From positions 33,156,106 through 33,220,105 of the forward strand of contig OY759263.1 of assembly GCA_963662155.1 (NCBI GenBank): a stretch of 64,000 bases of DNA, given 5' to 3'. Shown here in pieces: positions 11,562 to 21,782 of this stretch (the first letter of the stretch is position 1; each line of letters begins with the position of its first letter). The stretch is from Lamellibrachia columna (lineage: Eukaryota > Annelida > Polychaeta > Sabellida > Siboglinidae). The position numbers and the translations under genes were made by a program. The notes under the pieces are model-generated. The model worked only from the letters and a program-made list of their open reading frames with translations, made no database searches and was not told where the DNA came from.

Positions 11562-12164
11562 AAGCATATGCAAAGCATACAAACAATTATAAACTTGACT
11601 TATATTGAAACAATTCACACAATAAAGTAGGAATTAATAATTTATTTAACACTGTGTTCTTTTCTCCAACACTTACTAATCATAAAATCAGATATGTGTG
11701 CAGCAATACCAACGCACTGGGAAATATAACTGATATTGATTTTGTGGGAGGATCTTTTTGTGAAGGGACTTGGTCCGAGTGTACCACTATTGTACCACAC
11801 GTTGTGAATCCGACACTGGCGATGCCATCTAACGGTAACAGTCAAAACACAGACCAGGGCACGTATTCTTGCAGACATTCTTTCGTACGTAAGAAGATAT
11901 GGCGGATAAATTTCTTTGCCACGAAGTTTCATAAGTTCGTATTCTCGAAAGACTTGCGAATTTCCGCTGCTACGAAAATTGCAACTAATATACGGAATTC
12001 TTGCGAATTTTTTTCCGAGGTTTTTTCCTTCCTTAGGCTTCGTTATATTGTCCAATTTGTATGCATTATCTGTAACCAATAAGGTGCGTGTGTGAGGGTT
12101 TAACAAGATTGCAGAAAGGGGAACCATTGGCGTATTGAGTGTCCGACATAAGTTATATGTTTAT
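11562..12164. other. Conserved between arms but unassigned
   Basis: Opposite-strand open frames of 142 and 161 codons overlap almost completely between 11642 and 12127. Neither shows a recognisable domain, and only one of the two could be coding. The right edge of the observable duplication (12095) falls in this stretch because the window ends there in the other copy. Confidence 0.35.
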
Positions 12165-12450
12165 TCTTGATTTATCTAAAAAGGGTTCCAGAAATAATTA
12201 AGAGAATTACAGACCAATGTGTTTAACATCAGTGATTTGTAAATTATTAGAAACGGCTAATTAAAGACCATATGGCGGACTTCCTATTAGGCATAAATTG
12301 ATAATCCATCTCAACATGGATTCCTAAAAGCGAGGTCATGCTTAACAAATATGTTATGTTTTTTCGAAGAAATCACTAAGTGGATAGACGAGGGATTATC
12401 AGTAGATATTATATACTTAAATTATCAGATAGCTGGTATGAGAGGCACAT
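12165..12450 (+). pseudogene. LINE reverse transcriptase fragment (CR1/L2-like)
   Basis: Conceptual reading across several frameshifts gives NYRPMCLTSVICKLLE, then an LINPSQHGFLKARSC-like segment, MLCFFEEITKWIDEG and VDIIYLNYQ. These correspond to RT motifs 2-3 of the same LINE family whose N-terminal RT part lies at 35.8-36.3 kb. It is heavily decayed. Confidence 0.72.
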
Positions 12451-12569
12451 ACAGCTGTCAAATCCCTTACGAAACTGAAATAAATTACATTCAACATGTA
12501 ACACAAACCTATGTAATGTTGAATGTAATAAAGTGTTTAATAATTAAATTTCTTTCACTGCAGTACAAA

Positions 12570-12826
12570 CTTAATGACACCGTCAATGCATTATGTACTC
12601 ACTTAATGACATCATCAATGCATTATGTACTCACTTAATGACATCATCAATGCTTTATATAAACACTTAATGACATCACCAATGCATCATGTACTCACTT
12701 AATGACATCATCAATGCATTATGTAAACACTTAGTAACAATATCAATGCATTATGTAAACACTTATTAACAATATCAATGCATTATATAAACACTTATTA
12801 ACACCATCAATGCATTATGTAAACAA
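12570..12826 (+). repeat. 32-bp minisatellite, about 8 units
   Basis: The unit is of the type CACTTAATGACATCATCAAT followed by GCATTATGTAnn. Later units diverge to TTATTAACAATATCAATG. It lies just beyond the observable part of the duplication. Confidence 0.93.
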
Positions 12827-14580
12827 TATTGCAACATAGCATATACATTGTACAATGGTGACACATCTTGCAATAAATATATATCATGACTAGTTTCCAT
12901 ACTGTTATGTTTCATGACAAAACGTATTGCCAATGATAGTGACATTTCCTGTAATTACAGCACACACCTAAAACAATCCATCCACCTGCCACACCCAAAC
13001 ACTAACAACCAGGGAGAATATTAAATGTAAGGTAGTGCTCACCGCATACTGTATCCACGGGGCTAACGAATGCACATGCCATACATTACAACAGTGGTGA
13101 TGCAATAACACTGGCACGATAACGTAAGTAATGTCATAAATCATAATAACGTATGCATAGTTACCTATAATAATTCATACAAATAATGCTGTGTACCACA
13201 CATTACCCATACTTATTCCAGTGATTAATGCGGGATTTAAATCTAATTTCAAATACCAATGATTCATAAAGCGCTATATCACAGCCTACAGGTGTCAGAA
13301 GGACACTTGACAGAAAGGAAGAACTGCTGCATCTTGAAATTAAAAGATGCAAATGCAAGAGCTTCAGCACCAAGATTACAATTCAGTGGCTGAAACGTAT
13401 AATCTTACAGTTACAAGAACAGTGTGTCACTGTGATTATTCAGGACTGGACATATAATTAGCAGCTGGTCAAGGGCACACAGTGCCTGATTCATCATGTC
13501 CAGGAGATATCAAGATGATATCTTTAAAGAATATGTAATCGGAAATGTAAATAAGTACTCGATCATGTATCAGATGATGTACAGTGCATAGAGACATTCT
13601 ATTGTATGTATTTTTACAATTGCATTAAACGTTGTAAACTATCGAAATATAATGTGCACATTGATATGTTTGTAGCATCAGTTGTTTCCATATGTTTTCT
13701 GTGCGAAACTGAAAATAAATAGCCAGTATACAGGATTTGTAATTTACCCTATTTCTTTGGTAATTGACTTTATAAGGATGTCTTCCATTATATATCCACC
13801 ATTGTAATGCTTAGCGATACGAAATTTTTTTTGGGGGGAGGGTAAAGGTATGATTGTTCGTGATAAGTTTCAAAAATGTTTGAGGCTTCCTGGGGTTAAA
13901 TTCTAGCGGCTGGGTGGCGTCTCCCGCGTTTCTTCACAATCTCCATTCTCTCCAGTTTCCCCTGTTTCTACAAACTCGCCGCCGAAATTACAAAAAAAGT
14001 ACGCCCTACGAATAGGTTATTGTCGACAATTGTGAACGACCCCTAGATCTAAGCGCGAGCGATCTGGAACCAGTCATGCATCTTGATCGGTGAGTTCACC
14101 GCGCATGATAAAGTTTAAGTGGGAGGTTTTCATGGAACCAGGTCGTTCAGCTGTCAGGCCACGGTGGGGCGATGGACTCGCTCTACTGGGGACGGTCCTG
14201 TGAACATCGAAGGTTAGGACGTCTGAGATGACACTAAGGGTGGTCTCATCAGTTTCTAACCCCAGCATGTATATCATCCTTCAAAATTTGCCTAATTGAA
14301 CCCCCTTAAAAATAACACATGTTACATTTATACAAAAATATACCTTTTTCACGTGGAACGGATTGAAATAACACACCTTTTTCCTTGACATGAGTCACAT
14401 TCCACATTTATCACGCATATTGTCAATAAAATGACCGCCATGTCTGCCACACTGGACCAAGTATATGGAAAGGAGGCAAACATCACACGATTGGCCCTAG
14501 CTTCTATAAATCGTACTGAAATGTAATGGCAACATGGATCAATCAGACCAATGATGCCCAGTGCCGGATTAACCATATGT
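12827..14580. other. Intergenic, no recognised feature
   Basis: About 1.7 kb of AT-rich DNA without protein motifs that I recognise. Short open frames at 14074-14277 and 14349-14576 on the minus strand have no family signature. Confidence 0.4.
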
Positions 14581-14594
14581 GGGGGGGGGGGGCT
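14581..14594 (+). repeat. G homopolymer
   Basis: A run of about 13 G directly follows the phrase GTGCCGGATTAACCATATGT. It is a likely sequencing-length-error site. Confidence 0.85.
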
Positions 14595-15274
14595 GGTACA
14601 AACCTTTTGTGGAGGTCCTTACCGAGTGCGTGAAATACGAAGATTGTAAAGTGCAGTAGGTCCTATTGATTATGGTAATAATGGTTCAACATATATGATC
14701 GTGTGAATAGTGAGATCTGACTGTGCATCTGTTGATCGTTATCAAACTTTAATGAATTGTTTGCGCGTTTTGTCAGCAATTATATCCCACAAAATCTTGT
14801 CAAGATTAATGCAACGAATGTTGTTCCATTCCGTACTGAACATATTCAGATGAGCCTGTTTCTGGCTCATTGTGGATCTTTACTCATCCTTGATCAGCTT
14901 CCCTCTCCTACAATTACTAATCATCAAAGTATCAAAGATATGTGCGGTCGTCTTATATCGGCCATCTTTGACTGGGTGTTTCGGCGTTTTCGGCATGCTG
15001 ATGTTGTTGGTGTTGTTGTGTTGATTGACAGTGCAGTGATGCGTGACGAGCCGACGGCTTAATAAAAGACTTCGCATGGTTACCAAAACAAAAGGCAATT
15101 GCTTTTTACAACAATATTCAAACCAAAGATTTGGTGATAAAGAACGTATGTTGTATCTTCACGGATGTATGCGAGTTGCGTCATCGTCGACCACTGTCCA
15201 TGACTCTGTGGTATTAATATAAACGAAGAAGAAGGAACAAAAATCGACGACCGGTATCGGTGCCAGCTTCGGCA
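14595..15274. other. Intergenic, no recognised feature
   Basis: A 101-codon plus frame (14757-15062) ends in a low-complexity GTTGTTG stretch and has no recognisable motif. Confidence 0.35.
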
Positions 15275-15325
15275 ACAAGTGGATTCGAACTCGGGTCTCG
15301 TCATTGAGAGGCCGATTTTCTATTT
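15275..15325 (-). repeat. Possible tRNA-derived SINE remnant (B box)
   Basis: On the minus strand GAGACCCGAGTTCGAATCC (about 15281-15300) contains GTTCGAATCC, which matches the pol III B-box consensus. It is preceded by CGGCCTCTCAATGAC, which resembles an anticodon-arm region. I could not find a convincing A box or cloverleaf, so this is not called as a tRNA. Confidence 0.35.
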
Positions 15326-15677
15326 TCCATTACAATAATATTTTAATTTTCTCTGACGAAAAATTATCAGTTCAATATTGTCACATCTGAAACATTTGAT
15401 TTAAAGTACACTTTGTGTTCGCTTTTTATCAAGCGCTAAACGTTACATAGATTACTATCCCATTTGTATTTTGTGACATTCAGTTCAATGGAACAGTACG
15501 TAGTAACACTGAATAATGATAAACATTTATATATAATATACATACATCCGATACAAATAGTCGGCGACCAAAGTATGCTTGTGAATAAAATAAAACAAAA
15601 AAATATGTATAGTATATAAAGTCATTAATTGCAAACAGACAAGTACAAATATAATTATATAAATAAACACGCACGTA
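15326..15677. other. Intergenic, no recognised feature
   Basis: AT-rich DNA without motifs. Confidence 0.35.
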
Positions 15678-16014
15678 TATGTGTGTGTGTGTGTGTGTGT
15701 GTTTGTGTGTGTGTGTGCGTGTGCGTGTGCGTGTGCGTGTGCGCGTGCGCGTGCGCGTGTGCGCGTGTGCGCGTGTGCGCGTGTGCGCGTGTGCGCGTGT
15801 GCGCGTGTGCGCGTGTGCGAGTGTGCGAGTGTGCGTGTGTGCGTGTGTGCGTGTGTGCGTGTGTGCGTGTGTGCGTGTGTGCGTGTGTGCGTGTGTGCGT
15901 GTGTGCGTGTGTGCGTGTGTGCGAGTGTGCGTGTGTGCGTGTGTGCGTGTGTGCGTGTGTGCGTGTGTGCGTGTGTGCGTGTGTGCGTGTGTGCGTGTGT
16001 GCGTGTGTGTGTTT
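15678..16014 (+). repeat. GT/GC compound microsatellite (GTGTGC-based)
   Basis: An ordered series of simple repeats: (GT)n, then GTGCGT, GCGCGT, GTGTGCGC and a long (GTGTGTGC)n block with occasional GCGA variants. The repeat keeps frames open on both strands, which creates spurious Cys-Val and Thr-His ORFs. The (GT/GC)n character makes it Z-DNA prone. Confidence 0.97.
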
Positions 16015-16387
16015 GAACAGCAGTTCCGTATGCATGTTTATCTACACTATTTGTCACTTTTCTCATAGTTTTCTTCTGTAATTTGTAAACCTTTAATGTT
16101 TATTTCCCCAAGAAAGTAAGCAGTAATTTTATTTAATTGATGACAATGTTCTTATTGCAGATAAACATTAAAATACAAGATTCTGCTACCAAGTATTTTC
16201 GAAACATAATCATGTGCGTGAACGTGTGCAGTTATGCATTTGCGTGCGCGTGTCACTGCGTCATGATAATGGTGTCACGACTTTGAAAACACTTTAGTCA
16301 TATAATCATGATACACATCAACTGAATGTATTTGTAATATACTTTGCAATATTCCAACTTCCGTCGTGGACTATGCTACGATGTCTG
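16015..16387. other. 3' flank of the fucosyltransferase locus
   Basis: No gene motif is visible. A GTGCGTG-rich stretch near 16214-16255 is a weaker echo of the adjacent microsatellite. Confidence 0.35.
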
Positions 16388-17232
16388 CTACACCTCTGTA
16401 GAATTCCTTCGGTGACATGCACTTATTAACTGACCAAAACTCTGCAATGTTCGGTGTTCTATTTTGTTGATGAATTTGTTTGCATGACGGCCAATACTAC
16501 ATGCCATCGACATGCTAGGTGGAGTACCGTAACATGTATAGTCCTTCTTCCAATGAAAATATTCATTGTACAAAGTGTCGTTTTTATTAAGAATCGTTAG
16601 ATATTTGGCCAGTTCTCTTGGAGAAGAAAAATCTTTGACGTTAATATAAGAATGTTTGGTAGATACTTCTCGTACTCAACACCTCCCAAAACAATCGGAA
16701 CGACATCTTCGTTCAGTCGCAACCACACTTTCTCTGTGATGTATTCGGGACGCAGGCTGTTTTCAAATGCCAAGTAGAACTTGTACGTTGTGTTTAGAAG
16801 ATGTTCACACTTTCTACTGAACTTGGGAAAACATGTATGATTTCCACATTTGCCGTATATGTCGACTGGGATGTAACGTTGCAATATATTTACGTAGTCT
16901 CGCCTCTTATTCGCTGCTGCACAGCGGGATGCCATCCACGCAACCAGTCGGCTCTTGCCCGCTGCTCGGTTGTACGACACGTATGGCTTCTCTTGCGACA
17001 ACCACGGGGCTGTGTCCGCCAAAGTGCCATAAACTGTCTTGATGTAATCTGTTATGCTGCTCGGGTCTTTCTTGATGGTTTCTCGATTTGGCAAGCAAAC
17101 CCCGTAAGGTTTCACAATGTCAGCGTCACTCGAGTAGGTTAGTGTCAGGTTGAACGAAGAATGGTATTTGGTCAAACCAGAAAAATGTAATAGATCATGT
17201 CTTGGCGCTTCGGTGTGGTAAAATAACCATTT
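16388..17232 (-). pseudogene. GT10 alpha-(1,3)-fucosyltransferase, main catalytic exon, one frameshift
   Basis: The exon opens after acceptor TTCCTCACCAG (17233-17243) and reads KWLFYHTEAPRHDLL, FNLTLTYSSDADI, KPYGVCLP, then RRDYVNILQRYIPVDIYGKC, FYLAFENSL, PEYITEKVW and VPIVLGGVEYEKYLP. These are the GDP-fucose-binding and acceptor-side motifs of GT10 enzymes, including the FxLxFENS...YITEK signature. A single missing base near 16653-16658 shifts the frame. After it the family sequence resumes (SYINVKDFSSPREL, YNEYFHWKKDYTC) and runs to a TAG at 16388. Animal GT10 enzymes also need an N-terminal Rossmann domain of about 100 residues before KWLF, which is not in this exon. It is probably a pseudogene, unless the base loss is a sequencing error. 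Confidence 0.82.
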
Positions 17233-17245
17233 CTGGTGAGGAAAT

Positions 17246-17289
17246 GATCACTAACTTAATTGTATTCTCTAAATGCCCCTTGCACACAC
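17246..17289. repeat. 44-bp direct repeat, unit 1 (unit 2 at 17449-17492)
   Basis: ATCACTAACTTAATTGTATT followed by CTCTAAATGCCCCTTGCACACACA occurs twice about 203 bp apart, on either side of the anchor exon. This suggests a local duplication or an excised or rearranged intron. Confidence 0.9.
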
Positions 17290-17300
17290 ACACTACTCAC

Positions 17301-17427
17301 ATTAGGTACCACATGTTCATCTTGCCAATGCTTTGGCTTTACCACCGTTATTGCAATATAGAACTTCATTACTATCAGGCCAAGAAATACTGTGACGACG
17401 TACTTCAACTTCGGCAAACGGCAACCC
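17301..17427 (-). pseudogene. Fucosyltransferase locus: signal-anchor exon
   Basis: An exon-like segment on the minus strand reads GCRLPKLKYVVTVFLG, LIVMKFYIAIT, VVKPKHWQDEHVVPN. It is a basic tail plus a roughly 17-residue hydrophobic stretch, as expected for a type II Golgi anchor. It is bounded by a TTCGTTTAG acceptor and a perfect GTGAGT donor (17295-17300). Joining it in phase 0 to the exon at 17232 over a 68-nt intron keeps the frame, but the product would lack most of the stem and the N-terminal catalytic subdomain. The segment lies between two copies of a 44-bp intronic phrase (17246-17289 and 17449-17492). Confidence 0.55.
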
Positions 17428-17686
17428 CTAAACGAACATAAACCATAATCACTAACTTAATTGTATTCTCTAAATGCCCCTTGCACACACAAAGTTACGG
17501 TACATATCATGAACCAGTAAGCAGAATTGGGTGTACTCACTTTGTGTGCGTCACCGTCTGGGCCCGAGGTTATAAACCGTACTCAAACTCAAGCTCAAGT
17601 CTGTGCTCAAGTCTGAGATTTCATGCTCACCAGAGTTTTCGTGCTCAACCGAGGTTATAAAACGTCTTGAGTACGTACTCAGCTGA

Positions 17687-17929
17687 GTACGAAACGACGC
17701 GGGTTTTTCAAATGCACAAGCGGCCAAGTGGAACTCTCTTTTTGAAAAAGATAACAAAGATACTTCCGCATATAAACAGTGGTGGACGAAGAATTTCGGC
17801 TGCATGCGTCTCTTTTGCGGGAAAAAGCGCCGGAGAAAAATCAACCCATCACCAATATCACACGCTGTGTGGAAAGTCGAGCACACAGTGAACGATTTAA
17901 CAGACAGAACGAGACGAGTCACAAGATAA
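17687..17929 (+). pseudogene. Reading frame inside the left end of the TIR element, Cys-containing
   Basis: The plus frame after a TGA reads NAQAAKWNSLFEKDN, AYKQWWTKNFGCMRLFCG, KKRRRKINPSP, ending at a TAA. After a frame change the sequence continues to SLSKYVCHVHLA (ending at 18045), so Cys pairs (C-x-x-x-x-C-G and C-H-x-H) flank about 70 residues, reminiscent of a C2CH (THAP-like) finger. A related frame (IRRFCACLFCGETHR...) occurs at 43.39-43.51 kb, which supports a once-coding exon. The THAP comparison is tentative. Confidence 0.4.
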
Positions 17930-20123
17930 AATTGTCTAAAAATAAAAAATTGCAAAAAGTAATACCTCGCAGCCAGACTAAGACTGCCCCAACTAAGCGA
18001 TTCGGCAGCCTAAGTAAATATGTTTGCCATGTTCATTTGGCGTAGTAACTAGAACTTCTGGAAATGTACCGAGGAACACGACAAGTTGTACTTTTTTTAA
18101 TGAATGCAAGTGTTAATATAACATCAATTTCGTTACAAAATATATTATGTTTATGCTGTCAAAGGTAAACAATAATGACATTACCTAAATCCGTGGTTCA
18201 TTATAATATTTTGTTTTAATATTTCATTAGCATGTCCATTGTTTCCATAATCTATACATGCGTGTAACAATACACACGTACTGGAAAGAGGAGTACAAAA
18301 ATAAACATTTTGTGAGACAAAGGTTCAGTTTCATAGTTCTGATCATTCTATGTGTACTGAATATGTAAAAACTACTGTGTTCAGATCATGATGTACCTAT
18401 GGCTATATACTTGAACTATAGTCTATACACTTGTCTGGTGGAACCACACGTCAGAGTCACGTAGAAGACTCTGTGTGGTACACAGTGATGTATTCAGATT
18501 GTTGCGCAGTGAACCCAGAAACTGAAGTAATTGTCAAAACTAAGAAATAGCGGTGTTAACAACTAATTTTGTTTGCCCCCTTAGCCTAGGCTTAGTTTTG
18601 ACGTCGGGTGTCACATGTTTGTGTCACGGGGATTACCCACTGTTAGTAGTCTATAATTTTAGTCCAGCCTATCTTTTATATGGGTGTAGTATTACACAGT
18701 AAAGTGATTGAAATTAATAGATGATATGCTAAAACGGATTTCTTTGAATATCATAGAAAGGTTTGTATTATTCCTTAATGATTAATATCTTATAGATAAT
18801 AAAACAAATATAGTACTAATACAATATCAAACAGTAAAGTGTAAACTGAAAGAGTAAGCTATGTTATCATTGATTTGTAGTGGTAATTCTTAATAATAAT
18901 AATTATAATGAGAGTGCCCAAGCGAATATATGATTTGCACTTTTAATGTGCACACTATCTACTATATGAAATCATTATTTCCATAACATATATTATTTTA
19001 TTTATCATAAATTAAGTTATATTTGAAATAGGTTACTGCACAAGACAATATATACAGCATATGTTACTATTAGTATTATATTACATACGCCCTGGGTATA
19101 TGCACTACACATGTCGCTGTTTTCACTAACACCTTGCTTAGTTTAGTGTGGCATGCCTCTTAATCATTGTATAGCTATATTTGTCAGTACTTTATATTCC
19201 AATCACATACTTTTCCCAAAGTTTGATGTTCTTCTTTGTCTTACAAAAGTCGTGATATCTTTGTATCTATTATTTGGAAAATTTGCATTTACTATAAATT
19301 ATAGGAAAGGTGTAAACACTATATTAGAGCTGTAGTTTGTCACCTGCACTAGTTCGTTCTTAGATTTCCTGCGGCATTGGAGTAGTAAGGCTAGAACAGC
19401 ATTATGTTTAACATTAATAACCTACTATTTTACTTTTTGCGGTAGCCTAAATATAGACATATGGAAGGTTTTTCTTACATATTGTTCAATTTGAACAATC
19501 TCTTAAAAAACTCAACAACACAAGTGTTACATTATCCTGGATGTGTGTGTTGCATATTTTGCATGTATATTCTACTTCCAAAGGGCACCCACTATGTGAA
19601 GTCCTACCCCTAGGCTATAGCTGCCTTGGCCTGGGATAGCAATTTTTTATATTTCATATACATACATCCTTCGCCCTGGCCTGGGGTTGGGCTGCATGAA
19701 TAATATAAATATAGCATGGTTAATCCAGTTGATATAATATTTAGATTAGCTATATTATGTTATAAACACATAATTATATATTATTTGCTATATTCCCAAC
19801 TCAAAACTGGCGAAATTTGTTTAATCACTGCCTAATTCTTTACAGTGACAAAACGAAGTGGCTGTATTGCCAAGCCAAGGCCATGACATTGGCAGTTCAC
19901 GGAATAATTTTATTTTGCAGCTCACATACTCTTCGCATATATCGTATTGGTATGCCTTAATGTCCAGTATGGCATGTTATAAATCGTTCAACTAAACCAC
20001 ATAGTTTTAATTTCTGTAGACACATTTCGTGTGAATCATGACTCTGACTCGGCAGTTGAAACAGAATGTTGTCGTCCTGCAGCAGCTGTAAATGAATGGT
20101 CCCCGTCGCCAAAAAAGCCGCAG

Positions 20124-20330
20124 CTAAAAGTAAACTAACACTTGTTCTGCGGTGTCTGTCGCTGCTGCGGTTACATTTGGCAAATGTTCGTTAAATAGTG
20201 CAGTTTGAACCATCAAACAAAATCTTTCACAAATGTCGTATTCCATCAGGTCTTCATACGAATAAAACTCGGAAGTAGTCGGCCTGGACCCTAAAATCGG
20301 ACAGCTTATCTTCTCAAAACGGACGAACTT
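20124..20330 (-). pseudogene. Second short reading frame inside the TIR element
   Basis: A 68-codon open stretch on the minus strand reads KFVRFEKISCPILG, SRPTTSEFYSYEDLMEYD, ICERFCLMVQTALFNEH and ends VLVYF. It has no Met near the front; an acceptor-like GATTTTAG lies within it at the GSRP point. Composition looks protein-like, but I recognise no family. Confidence 0.35.
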
Positions 20331-20564
20331 TCAACGACTTCAATAAATTTATGCGTGAGCTGCCATTTTTATTTATGCTTGAGCACGGCGTTGAGCACGG
20401 TCTTGAGCATACTCAGGATTTCAGCATTTCGTGCTCAACGCTGAGCACGATTTCGTGCTCAAGATGTTTTATAACCTCGCCGGAGTTGGAGCATAGTGTG
20501 AAAGCGAGGCTTGAGCATGAAACCGTGCTCAATTGAGTTGAGTACGGTTTATAACCTCGGGTCC

Positions 20565-20737
20565 TGATCAGGTTGGTGGTTGACATTCAAATAATTGTAA
20601 CGTTTAATCAACGTAATTTATGATCGATATCCGAATCTGACGTCAACCATACACCAACGTCCGCATGACGTCATGTACAATGTCGAACGTTCACTGGGTA
20701 CGACATGTTAGTCATGGAAGCGAAGCTACAGTACATC
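20565..20737. other. Flank of the TIR element
   Basis: No recognised feature. Confidence 0.3.
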
Positions 20738-20985
20738 ATGACGATGACGACGATGGTGACGATGATGGCGGTGGTGAAGATGGTGACTATGGTGGCGATG
20801 ATGACGATGGTGACGGCGATGATGGCGATAATGACGATGATGACAGTGATTACGATGATTACGCTGATGACGATGGTGACGATGATGACAATGATGACGA
20901 TGAAGACGATGGCGACGATGGCGATGATGATGACGATGATGAAGTTGGTGATGATCACAATGACGATGATGATGATGATCGATTT
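20738..20985 (+). repeat. Cryptic (GAY)n trinucleotide tract
   Basis: GAT, GAC and GGT/GGC triplets alternate over about 250 bp. The long Asp-rich frame and its complement (Ile/Val- or His-rich) are consequences of the repeat, so no protein is called. Confidence 0.9.
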
Positions 20986-20992
20986 CCATGCG

Positions 20993-21124
20993 CGGATATT
21001 GGACTAAAAATCCAACCTAAAATATTTTCAATTAAAAATCCAACTTCAAATTTAACGGATATTCAATTAAAAATCCAACCTCAAATCAGACGGATATTCA
21101 AAAAAAAAAATCCAACATCAAATA
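20993..21124 (+). repeat. Minisatellite of about 39 bp, 3-4 units
   Basis: Units share GGATATTCAATTAAAAATCC followed by AACCTCAAAT. The last unit has an expanded A run. Confidence 0.85.
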
Positions 21125-21389
21125 TGATTACATTGACCCCAACCACGAACAATAATTTCATGCGAGACTAAATGTTGCATAATCCTAATGATAATCCCCA
21201 AATGTTCATGTTTCAGCAACGCCACAAGAAAATATGTCAATCTGGGCGCTTACATTTAGCATAACTAGACGCACACACGATGCACGAGATCGACCACTAA
21301 AACTCGTGCGATCGCCCAACAATGGGATGTCTGAAGTAAACCTACCTGAGACGTAAGGTACTCATTCTTCCTTCTCTGTCCAGCCAAGC

Positions 21390-21491
21390 TCACTTGAATT
21401 CAGCAATGTCGCAGGTCCCGGCTATCGCAGAACCTTCTACGATGGCGTGTGCAGGGGAAAGCTTGTAATCTGGTCCACCGTCGTACCGGGA
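21390..21491 (-). other. Candidate orphan terminal exon
   Basis: After a TTTACAG acceptor the minus strand reads SRYDGGPDYKLSPAHAIV and EGSAIAGTCDIAEFK, then TGA (33 codons). The composition is markedly more protein-like and GC-richer than the flanks. I do not recognise the family, and no partner exon was found. Confidence 0.3.
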
Positions 21492-21559
21492 CTGTAAATA
21501 GAAACACTTCAACAGTTTGTGCCAATGCAATTGCTACGTCAATCACGTGTCATTACTGG

Positions 21560-21782
21560 TAGGTGTTGATGTCTTACAACATTAACGAAGCGTATCGTTG
21601 TCCAATGGATGTAAGACCGGTGTTGTGAGCGATGTGTTTGTTGTAGACGTATTATTCTTACTACTTCGTTTTATCATGTCGACATATATGTAATATATTG
21701 TATGGATTTGTGTTGCATACTCTGTTTTATTGCCTTTGGGACGAATAAATATTTCCTGTTTCCTGTTTCCTGTTATTAGCAA
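21560..21782 (+). repeat. Probable 3' tail of a LINE or SINE
   Basis: The segment ends in CCTTTGGGACGAATAAATAT followed by three TTTCCTG units. A sequence ending in a short tandem tail is typical for RTE/CR1-type LINEs and their SINEs. No coding part is attached. Confidence 0.4.

Larger units (their letters stand above)
17560..20564. mobile_element. 3.0-kb TIR element of unknown superfamily
   Basis: The left end reads GGGCCCGAGGTTATAAACCG and the right end, reverse-complemented, reads GGACCCGAGGTTATAAACCG. Similarity continues for about 120-190 bp inward and includes a second inner copy of CGAGGTTATAAA on each side (about 17651-17663 and 20466-20477) plus many GAGCA/TGCTC units. The interior is AT-rich and mostly non-coding, with two short open frames near the ends. 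I see no clear target-site duplication and no DDE motif. A second, partial copy of the left end is at 43258-43520. This fits a degenerate or non-autonomous DNA transposon. Confidence 0.72.

Noticed and set aside
11642..12127. Overlapping 161- and 142-codon frames on opposite strands
   Set aside because: They exclude each other, show no domain or start context and are preserved only because the duplication is recent.
15275..15325. tRNA gene
   Set aside because: Only a B-box-like sequence is present. I could not fold a cloverleaf or find an A box at the right distance.
15527..16081. Long Cys-Val and Thr-His open frames on both strands
   Set aside because: They are produced by the GTGTGC-type microsatellite. 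The repeat has no stop in several frames, and no start or splice context is present.
20665..21171. Asp-rich 168-codon protein
   Set aside because: It is the translation of a cryptic GAY trinucleotide tract followed by an unrelated minisatellite.
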